Origin: Calycina herbarum
Lineage: Eukaryota; Ascomycota; Leotiomycetes; Helotiales; Pezizellaceae
Assembly: GCA_001414485.1 (NCBI GenBank)
Contig: LLEY01000151.1
Coordinates: forward strand, 89,748 to 153,747
Direction: 5' to 3'
DNA: 64,000 nucleotides
In this document: positions 1-11,297 of the stretch, in pieces
Layout: every line of letters starts with the position of its first letter
Position numbering within the stretch: position 1 is the first letter of the stretch
Translations under genes and position numbers: made by a program
The notes under the pieces: model-generated
What the model saw: only the letters and a program-made list of their open reading frames with translations
What the model was told of the DNA's origin: nothing
Database searches by the model: none

Positions 1-1223
1 ACCAGCTGTGGGATCTAAAACTTGGTGGATGTTGGACAAGATATTTTTTCTCCACAAAGTTTGCACTGATTTCGTAAGAACTCATCACATGGCATGGAAT
101 TTTCGCCTCTCGGCGAGGGGTAGCAGCGCTTTCAACAACTTCGTGGCCTGATGTGGTTATTCAGAAAAATGCTCATGGTAGAATAGATAAAGCACTTACC
201 TATTACTTCAATCCTTAGAGCAGAAGTAGCCTGACTCAACTCTGGAATCATCGTCCAAGTTGCAACACTATCCTCGAGTTCATCAGAAGGCCACATGTTT
301 CTGGCTGCTGGCGGACATGTGTGGTCCACCAACTCTGAAATAGTTCTCATAAAAGACTCAAAGAAACCTTGACTGTCTGTGTCTCCGCGGTGAGGATACA
401 TGGTGAGTTTACCGTGATATTTCTTGACCTCTATCAGTTTCTCATTATCCCAGCCAAGCGAGGATATACTTTCTGTGCACAACTTTGTTGCGTTAGAAGG
501 ATCTCCCATGGAATAAATATGTAACTTACGCATTCTCCCTTCCTGCTGAACATTGCTGATAGGCCACCAGGAACTATCGTTGTCTTCATCTCATAAAGCA
601 CCCGAACAGGAAACGTACATCGGAGTAAACGGAACCTTTCCATGACATCTTTGAGGATGTTCCAGTCTTCAGCTTTCCGAAGAGACTCAACTGCATCGTG
701 TTTCCTTTTCGTTCCAAACTCTACAGCAGCACACTTCAGGCAAACATCCTCAAGTCCTGGGTACGCTTCATCATTCAGACACGCGAGAAATACAATGCCA
801 CCCGTATTGTCGAAAATATTCCGAAAGTCGGGGGTCTCTTCGCAATCAAGATAGCCTTTGTGCGTGGTTAGACTGGTTCTGAACAAGTTTTGTGGATCAT
901 GTATACACCTTCTTCAATATCAACGCACCGAAGCTGTAGCAAATAAATATGATCGGTCGTTTATCTGAACCTTCTCTTCTGTGCACCAAGCTGTATAACA
1001 AACTTTCAGCCTCATTTTCGAGGCCCCTCCATGAAGTATCTGAGGACTCTTTGGCAAAGTCATATTGAAATGCCATTATTCTCGCCTGAGGGACTCGATG
1101 GCTGAGGACTTCGCGAAGCCATTTTTGGTGATCTTTGAGCTTGTATTGGGGGTGCAAAGTTGGGAGTCCGGGGATGGATACAATACTAGACATTATCGTC
1201 AAAATGGAATAATCAAGGGACAA
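1..1223 (-). pseudogene. alpha/beta-hydrolase (STAND-associated esterase-type) gene, frameshifted, cut by left edge
   Basis: On the minus strand the reading starts at 1223 and resembles the serine-esterase-like domain that fungi place before NACHT or NB-ARC modules. Visible marks are MSLDYSILT near the start, WLREVLSHRVPQARIMAFQYD, and the nucleophile-elbow region IIFICYSFGALILKK, where the family usually has GHSxGG. An intron at 908-856 (GTGTAT...CTAAC...AAAG) fits. The next exon begins AILIAK and then loses frame near 836-842; adding one G would restore the family pattern AKETPDF. The reading then continues through FDNTGGIVFLACL (usual GTPH replaced by ACLN) and a region after 533. After another plausible intron it stays open to base 1, so the gene probably extends beyond the window. 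The esterase motifs are degenerate, so catalysis is doubtful. I infer a decaying gene. Confidence 0.6.
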
Positions 1224-1821
1224 GGTGAGTTGCTACCTACTCCAGACTCGGATGCCGCTCACCATCATAAATTACTGGCAGAGAAATCATATTGAACCCG
1301 TTTTGAGGATAAATTATCTCTAGTTCCAGACAAAAAATGGAAAGTTTGAAGCTCGTGTCCGTAACATTCATTGGTATTGGGGTCGTAATGGGTGGATTGC
1401 CTGGTGTGGCCCATTCTCAGCGCTCAAGCTCTCTGTTTGAGACCTTTGAAATTAGCCTGCACAAAATGGGTATCAGGTGTGGGAAAATCCCGTTCTCTGT
1501 GCAACTCGAGATAAGATGTATGTTTGCGTGTCGAGAGATACTACTGGATGGTGTGAAATTGCAAACGCCCGGCTTTGCTGGAGAGCCAACCAGTACGATA
1601 CTCGCTAAGGTTGGGCAGCCCCTGAAACTTGCCAAATGGACAATTTTGATAAATTCGCACCTCTACCGGTAGTTGCTGGGGGCATTGATTGTTCTGCCAT
1701 TAGAATGTGACAGAATCACGACATTTGTCCTTCTCCCTTAACTCGCACGAAGAGAAAGTATATCAATACCTGCGGTCAAGCTCCTTTCTTTGTTTCATCC
1801 GAAAATTGGACTCCGTTCATC
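1224..1821. other. intergenic; one weak ORF with a signal-peptide-like start
   Basis: No recognisable gene. An ORF at 1337-1672 (+) encodes 111 residues starting with a hydrophobic stretch that could pass as a secretion signal. An ORF of 72 residues lies opposite it, and neither resembles a known family. I treat both as chance ORFs between two decayed genes. Confidence 0.4.
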
Positions 1822-4177
1822 ATGGCCCATCGAGCACTTACCCAAATTGTTGCGGGCGTTAGGTATCTCGTACATCCACAAGTACTGGTATGTCTTCACT
1901 CATCCTGGTGGAAAAAGAATGTGTTCTGACTTCCACAGGGCACAGTGACAGAAACCTTCTCTCCAGAGAAGATCCGACCAATTGTGCTCATCGAGGATAA
2001 CCTTCTGCGGGGCGGACAAGCGAGGGTCGCGACGCAGCTTGACTTTTTCGAACGTGTCGATGATGTTTACTCGAAGGACTTTGCAGAGACTATAGTTCTT
2101 GTTGATACTGGCGCTTCTGTATCGGAGACTTCCACAGCAGCATTGGACAACTCCTCTGTACTCCATTCTGCTCCCAACTCGACCGTTTCTTCCCTACCCA
2201 GCGGTCCATACTTCCTTCAAGGCTCTAATATCCACCAAGCCTGGCGACTATATCGAGATGAGTTGGACGCCTTTATCTTCGGTGTGGTGCCACAAGATGT
2301 CTTGAAACCTCAGTCGTGTGTTGCTTACATGAAAAATTTTGACTGAACACTAACTATCAGCAGGTTTGATGCCTTGAACTTAGTAGATGACGATGGAATC
2401 TGGAGAACTATTGCTGTTCCTAGCCGATTGTACTCCAAGTACTCGCCCAACCGCCCACTCGCTGGCGCCCGACTTTGTCTCAAGGACATATTTCGCTTGA
2501 AGGGTGTCAAGACGACAATGATGAGCAGAGCATTTACAGCTCTTCATGAGCCAGAACATGAAAGTGCGGACTATGTGACAAAGCTCCTAGACCTAGGAGC
2601 AGTCATTGTAGGAAAGACCAAAATGACCCAGTTCGCCTCTTCTGATGAGCCTACTGATCAGTGGATCGACTTTCACTGCCCATTCAACCCACGCGGTGAC
2701 ATGTACCAGAGCCTTCCGGCAGCTCATCGGGTGCTGCCGCAGCGCTTGCCGGATACCAGTGGCTGGATTACTCCATTGCAGGGGATTGTATGTTATCCTT
2801 CCCATTGAACTAGGTGTCTACACTCCAACTAACCGTATCCAGCTGCGGGGAGTGTAAGGGCTCCGGCTACTTGTAATGGTCTCTTCTCTATCAGACCCTC
2901 CTTTGACTCAACGTCTATGCAAGGAATTTTCGTGAACTCTCCGTAATGTCCCATGACCTCTTTTCTAGTACTTTTGATTATCCTGACGACTCCTACAGTA
3001 AATATGATGTAGTCGGGCCATTCAGTCGGAGCCTCAACGATCTTCACCATCTTGTTGCTCATACATTGAATGTCAGCGACAACTCGACGAAATTTCCAAC
3101 GAAAATTCTATACCCTCTTGATTTCTTTCCCCACAGCAACCCTAAACACCAAGCCATGGTTGATGAATTTATCTCGGTCTTGGAAAAATTCCTCGGCACC
3201 AAACGTCTCGAGTTCAGCATCGCAGAGCGCTGGGCTCAATGCCCACCTCCCAAACTAGAAGGACAGCCCCTCAAAGGGTATCTTGCCAAGGTTCGTCTCT
3301 ACCCCAAAATGAAATCAGTTAGTAACAGAGTAGAGTGCCTTTTGGTCTTTGTGTCATGATTATTACCACGAGTTTGACGACTACCGTGACAAATACCTAG
3401 CAGCGTTTGGCACCGATGCTTATGAAGGGCCAGTCGTGCATTATAGATGGTTTGTGCTACCCGCTGGTAGTATTTTAGATCGCTAACAAACCTCTAGGGG
3501 CTTCGGTAAGCAAGTTACATCTGAAGAATATGATACGTACTTGGATGAGTTGAGGATCTTCCGGGAATGGTTCAACGAGAATATTTTCACCTCGAACCCC
3601 GAAACTGGCTCTGAGGCGATCATGATCATGCCTTATGGGAGCGCCAATCCCAAGTATCGTGATTCTGCAAACGAGTAAGAGTTTTTGACCCCTGAAAATC
3701 TCTATTTCTTGTTGTTGCTGACATTTCAAAGAGCACCTTCAAGCTCAGGAACCATTGGAGAGAAATTTATTTCCCCTGTACTCCACATGCCTCAGTTGGT
3801 CTTGCCATGTAGGCCAACCTCCTATTTTGCCAGACAAATCTAATTTTCCTTTACAGTTGGCCAAATGCCGTACGAATCACGAATCTCAGGCAGACTTGAG
3901 CACCGACCAATCGGGAGTACATTAGTTGGCGCGAAATGTTAATATATCCCTTGGGGTTCCTGGTAGCGCTAACTCGTTCATAGGAAGCGACTTGATGCTC
4001 ATCAATCTAGCAAGAGAGGCATTCGAAGCTGCATCATGGCCTACATCGATCAACACTGGACGGTACATGTTTCCCTTAGGGGACAATACACGCAATGTTG
4101 CTGTTGTCGAGACTGCCGAGGCTAAAGATTCGTTTCTAGAGAAGCAGGGCTCGATCATAGCTGCAAGTAAATTGTAG
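1822..4177 (+). pseudogene. amidase-signature family gene, broken by frameshifts
   Basis: The start MAHRALTQIVAG at 1822 is joined by introns 1888-1938 and 2316-2363 (CACTAAC branch) to an N-terminal region of about 170 residues, then an amidase-signature domain: RPLAGARLCLKDIF, VIVGKTKMTQFASSDEPTDQW. At about 2711 one base is missing. The frame shift falls just before the Ser-Gly-Ser-Ser-rich catalytic segment, which reads PSGSSSGAAAALAGYQWLDYSIAGDS in pieces in the next frame. Downstream, several introns (for example 2789-2843, CAACTAAC branch) link SAGSVRAPATCNGLFSIRP, KYDVVGPFSRSL and GFGKQVTSEEYD. The 3' end (GSDLMLINLAREAF, WPTSINTGRYMF) is again offset by frame. The N-terminal extension resembles the Arp1-like region found on some fungal amidases (from memory). 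The lesion before the Ser-cis-Ser-Lys centre predicts no active enzyme. Confidence 0.75.
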
Positions 4178-4807
4178 CCTGGGGCTGAAGCGAGACTTAT
4201 TCAAAGACATCTTTTCCTTCATTCGACGAAACCATGAAATGTTTTTTAAACCTCTCTCTCCAGCCTCTAAATTCTAAGTAATTCTTCCAGGTTCCTAGAT
4301 ACCCCAAGACCTGTAATTCTTCTCGTAGTTTGGTCTCTGGATTTATTCGCTGTAGCCTGTAGTAGGTGGTTAGAAAATTCAATTTCTTTCTGGAAATGAA
4401 ACGTTTGATAGGAATGTGGAACTCTGGACTGCGGTGATTTGAAGAAATGTCCAAGAACGGGGATTGGTACTCAGGATGTTCCGTCATTCCTCCAACGCAC
4501 TCCTTTATGGAATACGAAATAATCCGATTTGAGAGCATGTGTATATTTCCACTTTTTGATTCTACTAAGAATTTTCGTGTAATACTTTTTATTATCCTAG
4601 ACCATTTTCACAGAAACAAATCAACAGCTAAACCAACTCCATTCCTCATGTTGGTAGATCTCTGTGGTATTCAGGGAGTATGGTACTGACATGGAACAAG
4701 ATCACAACTTGAAAAAAAGTACCTGACTAATTGAGTACTGCTTAACACTGCATCCTAAAACCATTTAAAGCTAGATAATAAAAGCTTAATCTCCCAGCCG
4801 ACAAATG

Positions 4808-4834
4808 AGAGAGAGAGAGAGGGGGGGGGGGGGG
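4808..4834. repeat. (GA)n-(G)n purine tract
   Basis: An alternating GA run passes directly into an uninterrupted G run of about 14 bases. It lies about 260 bp before the L11 start codon. Such tracts are slippage-prone and often misassembled. Confidence 0.8.
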
Positions 4835-4862
4835 CAGGCGAGAGGCGAAAACGTGATGTATG

Positions 4863-4874
4863 GTCACGTGCGAC
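4863..4874 (+). promoter_or_regulatory. CACGTG (bHLH/Cbf1-type) site upstream of mitochondrial L11
   Basis: The 12-mer GTCACGTGCGAC lies about 235 bp before the L11 start codon. A second CACGTG at 5001-5006, read as GTCACGTGTAA on the minus strand, is closer. The identical 12-mer occurs upstream of the Hsp10 gene. CACGTG is the known core of Cbf1/bHLH sites in fungi; function here is inferred. Confidence 0.4.
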
Positions 4875-5097
4875 ATAAGAACCGAAGGAATGGATAGAGT
4901 TGGCTTAGAGAACCATTTGCTCAGACATTTTGATGTATGCTGCTCACTTTTTTGTATGGTACGAAGCCAATAATGAAAACTTTCAAAGATTTAAATATTA
5001 CACGTGACATGCTTGGCTGAAAGTGTTTAGCGCAAGGCTGAAATTTCGGGATGTCCAATTGACTTGAGCTTCAAAGCAACCAACAAACCAGCTCAAT

Positions 5098-5661
5098 ATG
5101 TCGAAAGCACGCGCCGTTAAAGACCAGGTGGTTAAACTGATTGTTGGAGCTGGACAGGCGAGTCCCAGTCCGCCTGTTGGTCCTGCATTGGGAAGTAAAG
5201 GTGTGAAGTCCATGGATTTTTGCAAGGTATGCTCCAGCTTTATTTTCTCAACCCCAACCTTCCCCTAGCCATTGGGCATCCCTCGCAAAGGAATGGCATG
5301 CTATCCACTGGTATGTGCTAACTTTCAAACAAAGGAATTCAATGCCAGAACAGCGCATTTAACTCCGGGAGTCCCAACACCAGTCCGCGTTACTGTCCGA
5401 CCCGATCGAACCTTTCATTTCGAAGTCAGAACACCAACAACATCATATCTACTGCTCAGTGCGGCACAAGTCGAACCGGTCAAAGGAAAGCTAAAGGGAA
5501 AGACGGGAGCGACGATTGTTGGGACGATTAGTCTTAAGCATGTGTATGAGATTGCGAAGATCAAGCAGAGCGAATTGAGATTGAGCGGGTTGAGTTTGGA
5601 GGGTATCGCTAAATGCGTGGTTGCTCAGGCCAAGACAGTTGGTGTCGCCATTAAGCCATAA
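5098..5661 (+). CDS. mitochondrial large-subunit ribosomal protein uL11m (L11)
   Basis: Two exons, 5098-5226 and 5335-5661, give about 151 residues, the usual size for bacterial-type L11. The intron 5227-5334 (GTATGC...AAAG) is phase 0 and joins MDFCK to EFNARTAH, which is continuous in the family. The N-terminal part carries [21 protein letters not shown], the conserved proline-rich L11 N-domain. The C-terminal half has the rRNA-binding L11 fold: [19 protein letters not shown], then [17 protein letters not shown] and [18 protein letters not shown]. In the ribosome this protein forms the GTPase-associated centre stalk base. The bacterial-like sequence and the Lys/Val-rich N-terminus without cytosolic L12 features argue for the mitochondrial form. 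The start codon is the first ATG of the frame and directly precedes the conserved domain. Confidence 0.93.
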
Positions 5662-7083
5662 GGATGATTTGGAAGTGGGAGAAATGATCTTGGATCGTAG
5701 GCCTGACGACGGCCCTCCGTTTCTTGATCAAGGGGATTTAAAGACCTGGCTTCGAATGGGTGTACGACCAAGAAACTTGGGACGAAAACACAGTGTACAA
5801 CTTGTATGAGGGGAGGAGTGTATCTGCATCTTCCAAGGCCACCCGCTTTACCTGGAAGTTTGTACTCATTTGCATCATCATGGCGGTGGCGTTTTTGGTT
5901 GGGAATAGCTCATATGGATACACGATGTGGCAAAAGTCCAACATGTCTTTTTTCGTACTTTTATATTGTACAATATCCATGGTCCAGAATGATCCAACCT
6001 GTTACAACAGAGAAGACCCGGTTTCTCAAGCAATGTTTTTGGATGGTTGCATGTTTCCCTGTGCCTCATTTCTTGCATCTCGTCTGTTCTAACCTTGTCT
6101 CAAATGCTGACTGGCAGTTGTTCTAGAAAACCCCAACACAGCAGGCCCGAAAGCGGATTTTTCAGGGTTACCGAACTGTCAAAGCCTCGGCACATTAGTT
6201 GGAAATTTGGTATGCCGATGCCGGATTTGCATCTAGAAGCAGAAAAGAAGAGCTTTAAATAGACTGAATCAGGGGGATAAACTAGTTCTCTTCGTCTTCC
6301 GGGAAATAAAATACGAAGGTCTTCTAACAAACAGTGGAGTTGGTTCAACATAAAAGGCCGGCATTTGGAAAGGGCGTGGGCTTCACGGCGAGTTGACTCA
6401 TTTGACTCACTGTACACGTTTAGATCGTGGAGAGTCGTGGACAAAACCGGCTGGATCAGTCCGAACCCACCAGTTTTGACAACCGTTGTGGAATGCTGGG
6501 GTTTGCATGTGGAAGTTGGAAAGATGTGATAAAAGTTTAGAATTCAAGATAAAACTGCAACCAATGAAATTCCGGATCAAGGCTAATCTTCCGCTGAGTA
6601 TAGTGAATTTAATATTGTTGATAATTGGATTGTCGCTTGTAACGGATGTCGCGCAAAAAAAGGCCGAACTTCCGCCTCCCGCATCGTTACTTCGGTTCGT
6701 CATTTTCTAGAAGAGACTCCAACTTAAACTTATCCAGCTTTGTCACGGTTTTAACTAGTACATCATAGTTGGAATTTCTTTCCCTTCAAAACAAACCAAA
6801 ACAACAAACACCCACCCCAATTGGAAACAACAACACCACCACCGACAATTGGAGTTATCAAGCTTATCGCATCATCCGTCTCGATTGGCGTTTCTTTATC
6901 GGGGCCCAAGAAGGTTCCATGCTCACCACCACCACTTAAGCCCCACCATTACCACCAAACCAATTCTTCGACAAAGATTAAACCAACACTAGATCTCTAC
7001 GAACATCTACGATCCCACGAGGATCTCCTTTGTCTCCTAGTGTTGGTCGGGGTATTCCCAATTCCATTGAAACCCCAAACAAC
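5662..7083. other. intergenic; L11 3' flank and kinase leader
   Basis: Several overlapping ORFs on both strands (for example 5760-6092, with one hydrophobic segment) show no family resemblance. From about 6780 to 7083 the plus strand is rich in CA, CAA and CCACC runs, typical of a long 5' leader in filamentous fungi, and leads into the kinase start. Confidence 0.4.
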
Positions 7084-9867
7084 ATGTCGACTACATCGGT
7101 ACCAGAGTGCAAGCCTCAAGCAGGCCTGATTGGTAAGTAGAGCTTACTATCTGCCTTTCCATTGCGCAATTCTCGAGTCTCTATTCCCTATGATAGTAAT
7201 CACCTTCTAACAAAACGTTCTCTGTTATTCTTAGCTGTCGAGCCGAGCACCACCACTTCTTCTCCTCCCGAAACCAAGAAACCAGACGAAACTCTCGCGG
7301 TCCGATTCGCTTCTGTCAACCAGGAGATAGAGCCTGCTCATGTCGATACCCTCGAAGCCACACTCTCCTGGCAAGATACTCTTAGCAACGCAGATGGCAA
7401 AGAGGTGGAAACACTGAAAAGGGCCGCCTCAGCACTAAACCTCCCACGACTTCAAGAACGACGAATGAGCCACTTTGCTTTTGAGCCAGTCTCTCTACCG
7501 GCGTCAAGGGTACGTTGTGACTTCCATATATCTCCAGATCCACAAGGACTAGACGTGGCGATGGGCAAGAACAATGGTGGATTAATGTCTTTGCTGTCTC
7601 TGTTCAGTGACATGATTATTCATGGGACGGTGGACGAGTTTTGTGGATTTTCCTGGGCATACCGGGCCTTCATCGTTTTAGTGCCTTGATGGTACCTTCC
7701 TAGGATTACCCCCACTCGTAACCGATTTAAACCTCCTGAATACGACCCACTCTGCGGCGTTGACGTGTTGACATATATTTCTTTTGCACTTCTTCCGAAT
7801 CTTCGTCTGAATAACCACTGATGTTTTTCGTTTGCAGGTCGCCTCCAACGAAGATAGTTCTCGAGATCCCAGTCGTCACAACACACATAGTTCATCAGGA
7901 CGACCATCACCACATCAAAGCCCCCGAGTACATTCAATGCACTCGCCACCGATAACTCCTGCGGCAACACGATCGCGAGACGCTGTGGAGGGAACTACGG
8001 CAACAAAGGGTGCGCCTCTACAAAAGGTAGAGGCGGATGAGACTGTTGCGGCTGTGACCACCCAAATATCAAGCGCCCAGATATCACCTCCCGGTACCTC
8101 CGGAACATCTCCTACGACCACGAACGTTGATGAATCCCGACCCGGATCTTCTGGAAATTTGGTTACAAGGCCAGCAACTCAATCAACAGAGGCATCCGGT
8201 ACTGGTCATCGAGGTGCCTTCTCGATAGGACCTGGTAGTACTCACGCATCCTCAGTACCTGTCTCCCGAGAACAGAGTCCAAGTCGGCAAACATTCAGCA
8301 GACCCTTTACACCGGCAGGCGATTTGAACGATCCGTACGCCGCCCACAAAAGACCTCCCCAATCCAGAAATCTGGACGCTATAGACCCAAGATTCAAGTT
8401 TACGGCATTGAATTCAAAACACCGGACAAATGGAAGTTCGTCGTCCTCACTCCCTCGATCATCACGAAGTACAGCAGACGACGGAGAAAAACGGAGGTCA
8501 TTTTTTGGTGGACATACAAACCACGATGAGAGTTCTGCGACTATCCACACCAAGCACGGCGGATCGATGTCTGAGCTTAAGAGATTCCTGAAGATTGGCG
8601 GATCGTCGAAAGCAAAGCGATCAGCATCTCCTTCTCGCTCAATAAAGTCCGGATCAAAAACACCACCCCACCAAAAAGTTTCACAGCAACTGCCATTTGA
8701 CGATAACCACGGATTGACTTCCAAGTATGGGAAATTTGGAAAAGTACTGGGAGCCGGTGCTGGTGGATCTGTGCGATTGATGAAAAGGAGTAGTGACAAT
8801 ACGACATTTGCGGTCAAGGAATTCAGAGCGAGGCATTCGTATGAATCGGAGAAGGAATATAACAAGAAGGTTACAGCCGAGTTTTGTGTAGGGTCAACGT
8901 TACACCACGGCAATATTATCGAATCATTGGATATTGTTCAAGAAAAGGGGAAATGGTACGAGGTCATGGAATACGCCCCCTACGACCTATTCGCAATTGT
9001 CATGACTGGGAAAATGTCGAGAGAGGAGATCAGCTGTGCATTTTTGCAGATCCTCAGTGGAGTTACCTACATGCATAGCATGGGATTGGCACACCGGGAC
9101 TTGAAGCTTGATAACGTTGTTGTGAACGAGCATGGGATTATGAAAATCATCGATTTTGGAAGTGCTAGTGTTTTCAAGTATCCTTTCGAGAATGGTATTG
9201 TACTAGCTTCCGGTAAGTTTTGTCAATATCTCTCCAAATCGAACCTTTCTAACAAATGCTAGGGATTGTTGGTTCTGATCCGTATCTCGCGCCTGAGGTT
9301 TACGACGAGAGAAAATATGATCCTCAACCTACCGATATTTGGTCGCTAGCAATCATATTTTGTTGCATGTCATTAAGGCGATTTCCATGGAAGATGCCAC
9401 GAATGACAGACAATTCTTATAAACTTTTCGCTTCAACTCCATCGCCCGGAACCGACATGAAGAGACTGTCGGATACCCCAGTTCCATCGAAATCAACGAC
9501 AGATTTAGATACTCCACCAAGAGACGCAGTTCCCACTCCATCCACAGAACAATCTTCTGGAAAACCTGCAGCAAACAGTAACGGCACGAGCGTAACGGCT
9601 CCCACAACAGAGAAGAAAGCAGAGGTTATAAAAGGCCCATGGCGTCTAATGCGACTACTTCCAAGAGAAAGTCGACATATCATATCTCGGATGCTGACGA
9701 TTGACCCTAAGAAGAGAGCTACGATGGCAGAAGTCATAGCAGACCCATGGGTCGAAGGAGCAGTAATTTGTAGACAAGAGGAGGGGGGAGTAGTCATTCC
9801 CGCCCCAGGTCATACACACACTCTTGAACCTCCAGCCGCTCCAGCGGTACCGCCAGCAAAGTCATGA
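7084..9867 (+). CDS. hal4: HAL4/SAT4-type serine/threonine protein kinase
   Basis: Four exons (7084-7132, 7235-7509, 7838-9212, 9263-9867) give about 767 residues; intron 2 is unusually long at 328 nt. The first 400 residues are Ser/Thr/Pro-rich and low in complexity. The kinase domain starts near residue 405: glycine loop [11 protein letters not shown], catalytic Lys in [14 protein letters not shown] near 526, DFG in IDFGSA near 546, and APE in YLAPEVYDE. All catalytic residues are present. The C-lobe holds an acidic/Pro/Ser insertion of roughly 90 residues between [14 protein letters not shown] and GPWRLMRLL. The pattern [19 protein letters not shown]...[28 protein letters not shown] is typical of the fungal Npr1/Hal4 group. 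In yeast these kinases stabilise plasma-membrane transporters and support K+/Na+ homeostasis; that role here is inferred from family. Confidence 0.9.
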
Positions 9868-10388
9868 GTTCTTTCTCCGTTATGATTGAGGAGAAGTTTG
9901 TATAGAAATGGAAAGAGAAGTATCATGGTGTTTAGGAAATGGGCGCGGCTGGGTTGGTGTTTATATTCGGGTTATATTTTGTTATCCGACAATTTGATTA
10001 TGTGGTATGGGTAGAAAGGGGGCGGGGTGTTTACATAGATGGCTAGCGGTAGACTGTACAGTTGAAGAACTTTAGTTCTAGTTCTTGATGAGATGACGGG
10101 TGGCTTTCTCTAGCGTAGTAGCGTGGCTTCAATTGGCCGTTTGCGAGTTATAACTCATTTTTAATGCATTGAGCGAAAGATATCCTTGAAACAAGTTTGT
10201 CCACGATGTTGATGTTGGTTCCCCCTGTTTACTTGACTCAGAAAGGGGTGAAATTTGTAGAGAGAAATTCGGGAATGCAAGTACTTTAATACAACAGTCA
10301 TTATCCTTGAATCTGGTAAACTGATTGATCTTGTAAATATATGGACTTTAGTGCCGCTTTTGGACTTCCATCTTCCCCATATTTAGAT

Positions 10389-10400
10389 GTCACGTGCGAC
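10389..10400 (+). promoter_or_regulatory. CACGTG (bHLH/Cbf1-type) site upstream of Hsp10
   Basis: GTCACGTGCGAC lies about 185 bp before the Hsp10 start and is identical to the 12-mer upstream of the L11 gene. Both encoded proteins act in the mitochondrial matrix. Confidence 0.4.
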
Positions 10401-10439
10401 GGTTCTCGGCTTAATACCCCTGTCGCAAAAAAGTATCCA

Positions 10440-10468
10440 GAAGCTCTTCGAAGCTCAGGAACTTCCAT
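10440..10468 (+). promoter_or_regulatory. possible degenerate heat-shock element
   Basis: Clustered GAA and TTC triplets (GAAGCTCTTCGAAGCTC, then GGAACTTCC) lie about 110-135 bp before the Hsp10 start. Spacing is not the canonical two bases, so this is only a gapped or imperfect HSE candidate. Heat-shock control is expected for this gene family. Confidence 0.25.
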
Positions 10469-10573
10469 GTTGACAATCTTCTTTCTAAACAAACAATCAT
10501 CTTCACATCACGCATATCATACCAATCGCACTTGACTAAATCCCAGTACCTCACCTCCCAAATAATCTTCAAG

Positions 10574-11297
10574 ATGGTAAGTCCGCCTCCAAGCTTTCCG
10601 AACAGATCCCATCCATCTACAGACCCATTTCCCCTTGTCGCACCACCCGGCATCTGCGAAGGACTTGCAAAGAGAACCTATTTGGCTAATTGAATATACA
10701 GTCTACCGCTCTCAAATCCATCAAGTCCCTTGCACCGCTCCTTGACCGAGTCCTCGTTCAGCGAATCAAGGCCGAGACCAAGACTGCGAGTGGAATCTTT
10801 CTCCCTGAGAGTGCTGTGAAGGAGTTGAATGAGGCTAAGGTTTTGGCTGTTGGACCGGGTGGGTTGGATAAGGAGGGGAAGAGGGTTAAGTGCAGTGTTG
10901 CTCCTGGTGACAAGGTTTTGATTCCTCAGGTATGTTTCGAGGGCTCTTTTTGTTGGTTTGGTGATGGGGTGGTGTGTTTTGTGGTGGATTATAAGGGGAT
11001 AATACCGGAGGGGATTGGGCTTGTGATACTAGGGTGAATTTGTAATGCAGTATGGGCTGGCGGTTGGGGGAATGCTGGCCTGCGGTTTCTTTCACTTCTT
11101 CGAGACACTGGTACTTGCATATCTACAAGGAGCATCTGCTAATGTTCTGGAAATAGTACGGAGGATCACCAGTCAAGGTCGGAGATGTCGAATACTCTCT
11201 ATTCAGAGATTACGAGTATGCCTCACCCCTTTCCCAATTCTAGCAGCAAATTGCTAACCACCTACCCATCAGACTCCTCGCCAAGATCAACGAGTAA
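10574..11297 (+). CDS. hsp10: mitochondrial 10-kDa chaperonin (Hsp10, GroES family)
   Basis: Four exons: 10574-10576 (only the ATG), 10702-10929, 11157-11215 and 11273-11297, giving 104 residues, the normal length for mitochondrial Hsp10. The protein reads STALKSIKSLAPLLDRVLVQ, then a mobile-loop region (KTASGIFLPESAVKE), AKVLAVGPGG, SVAPGDKVLIPQ, YGGSPVKVGDVEYSLFRDYE and LLAKINE. These match the GroES fold in order. It caps Hsp60 in the mitochondrial matrix and controls release of folded substrates. The first intron splits directly after the start codon, so an ORF search would miss the true start. The second intron, 227 nt, is long for this window; introns end in AG with TAAT or CTAAC branch signals. 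The promoter has CACGTG and GAA/TTC clusters. Confidence 0.95.

Larger units (their letters stand above)
4178..5097. other. intergenic and L11 upstream region
   Basis: Overlapping ORFs at 4197-4538 (-) and 4447-4689 (+) match no family I know. A purine microsatellite (GA repeat followed by a G run) lies at about 4808-4834. Two CACGTG sites, at 4865-4870 and 5001-5006, precede the L11 gene. Confidence 0.5.
9868..10573. other. intergenic; kinase 3' flank and Hsp10 promoter
   Basis: No gene seen; the only ORFs (10301-10492 - and 10341-10535 +) overlap on opposite strands. The right part contains a CACGTG 12-mer at 10389-10400 and a GAA/TTC-rich stretch at about 10440-10468. Confidence 0.5.

Noticed and set aside
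5273..5334. Microexon between two short introns in L11
   Set aside because: The second intron would be only about 24 nt; one 108-nt intron restores the conserved DFCK-EFNART junction.
5760..6092. 110-residue ORF with a hydrophobic segment after L11
   Set aside because: Several equally long ORFs overlap it in other frames and on the other strand; no family resemblance and no start context.
8242..8913. 223-residue minus-strand ORF
   Set aside because: It lies opposite the kinase exon, which has complete kinase motifs; a shadow frame.
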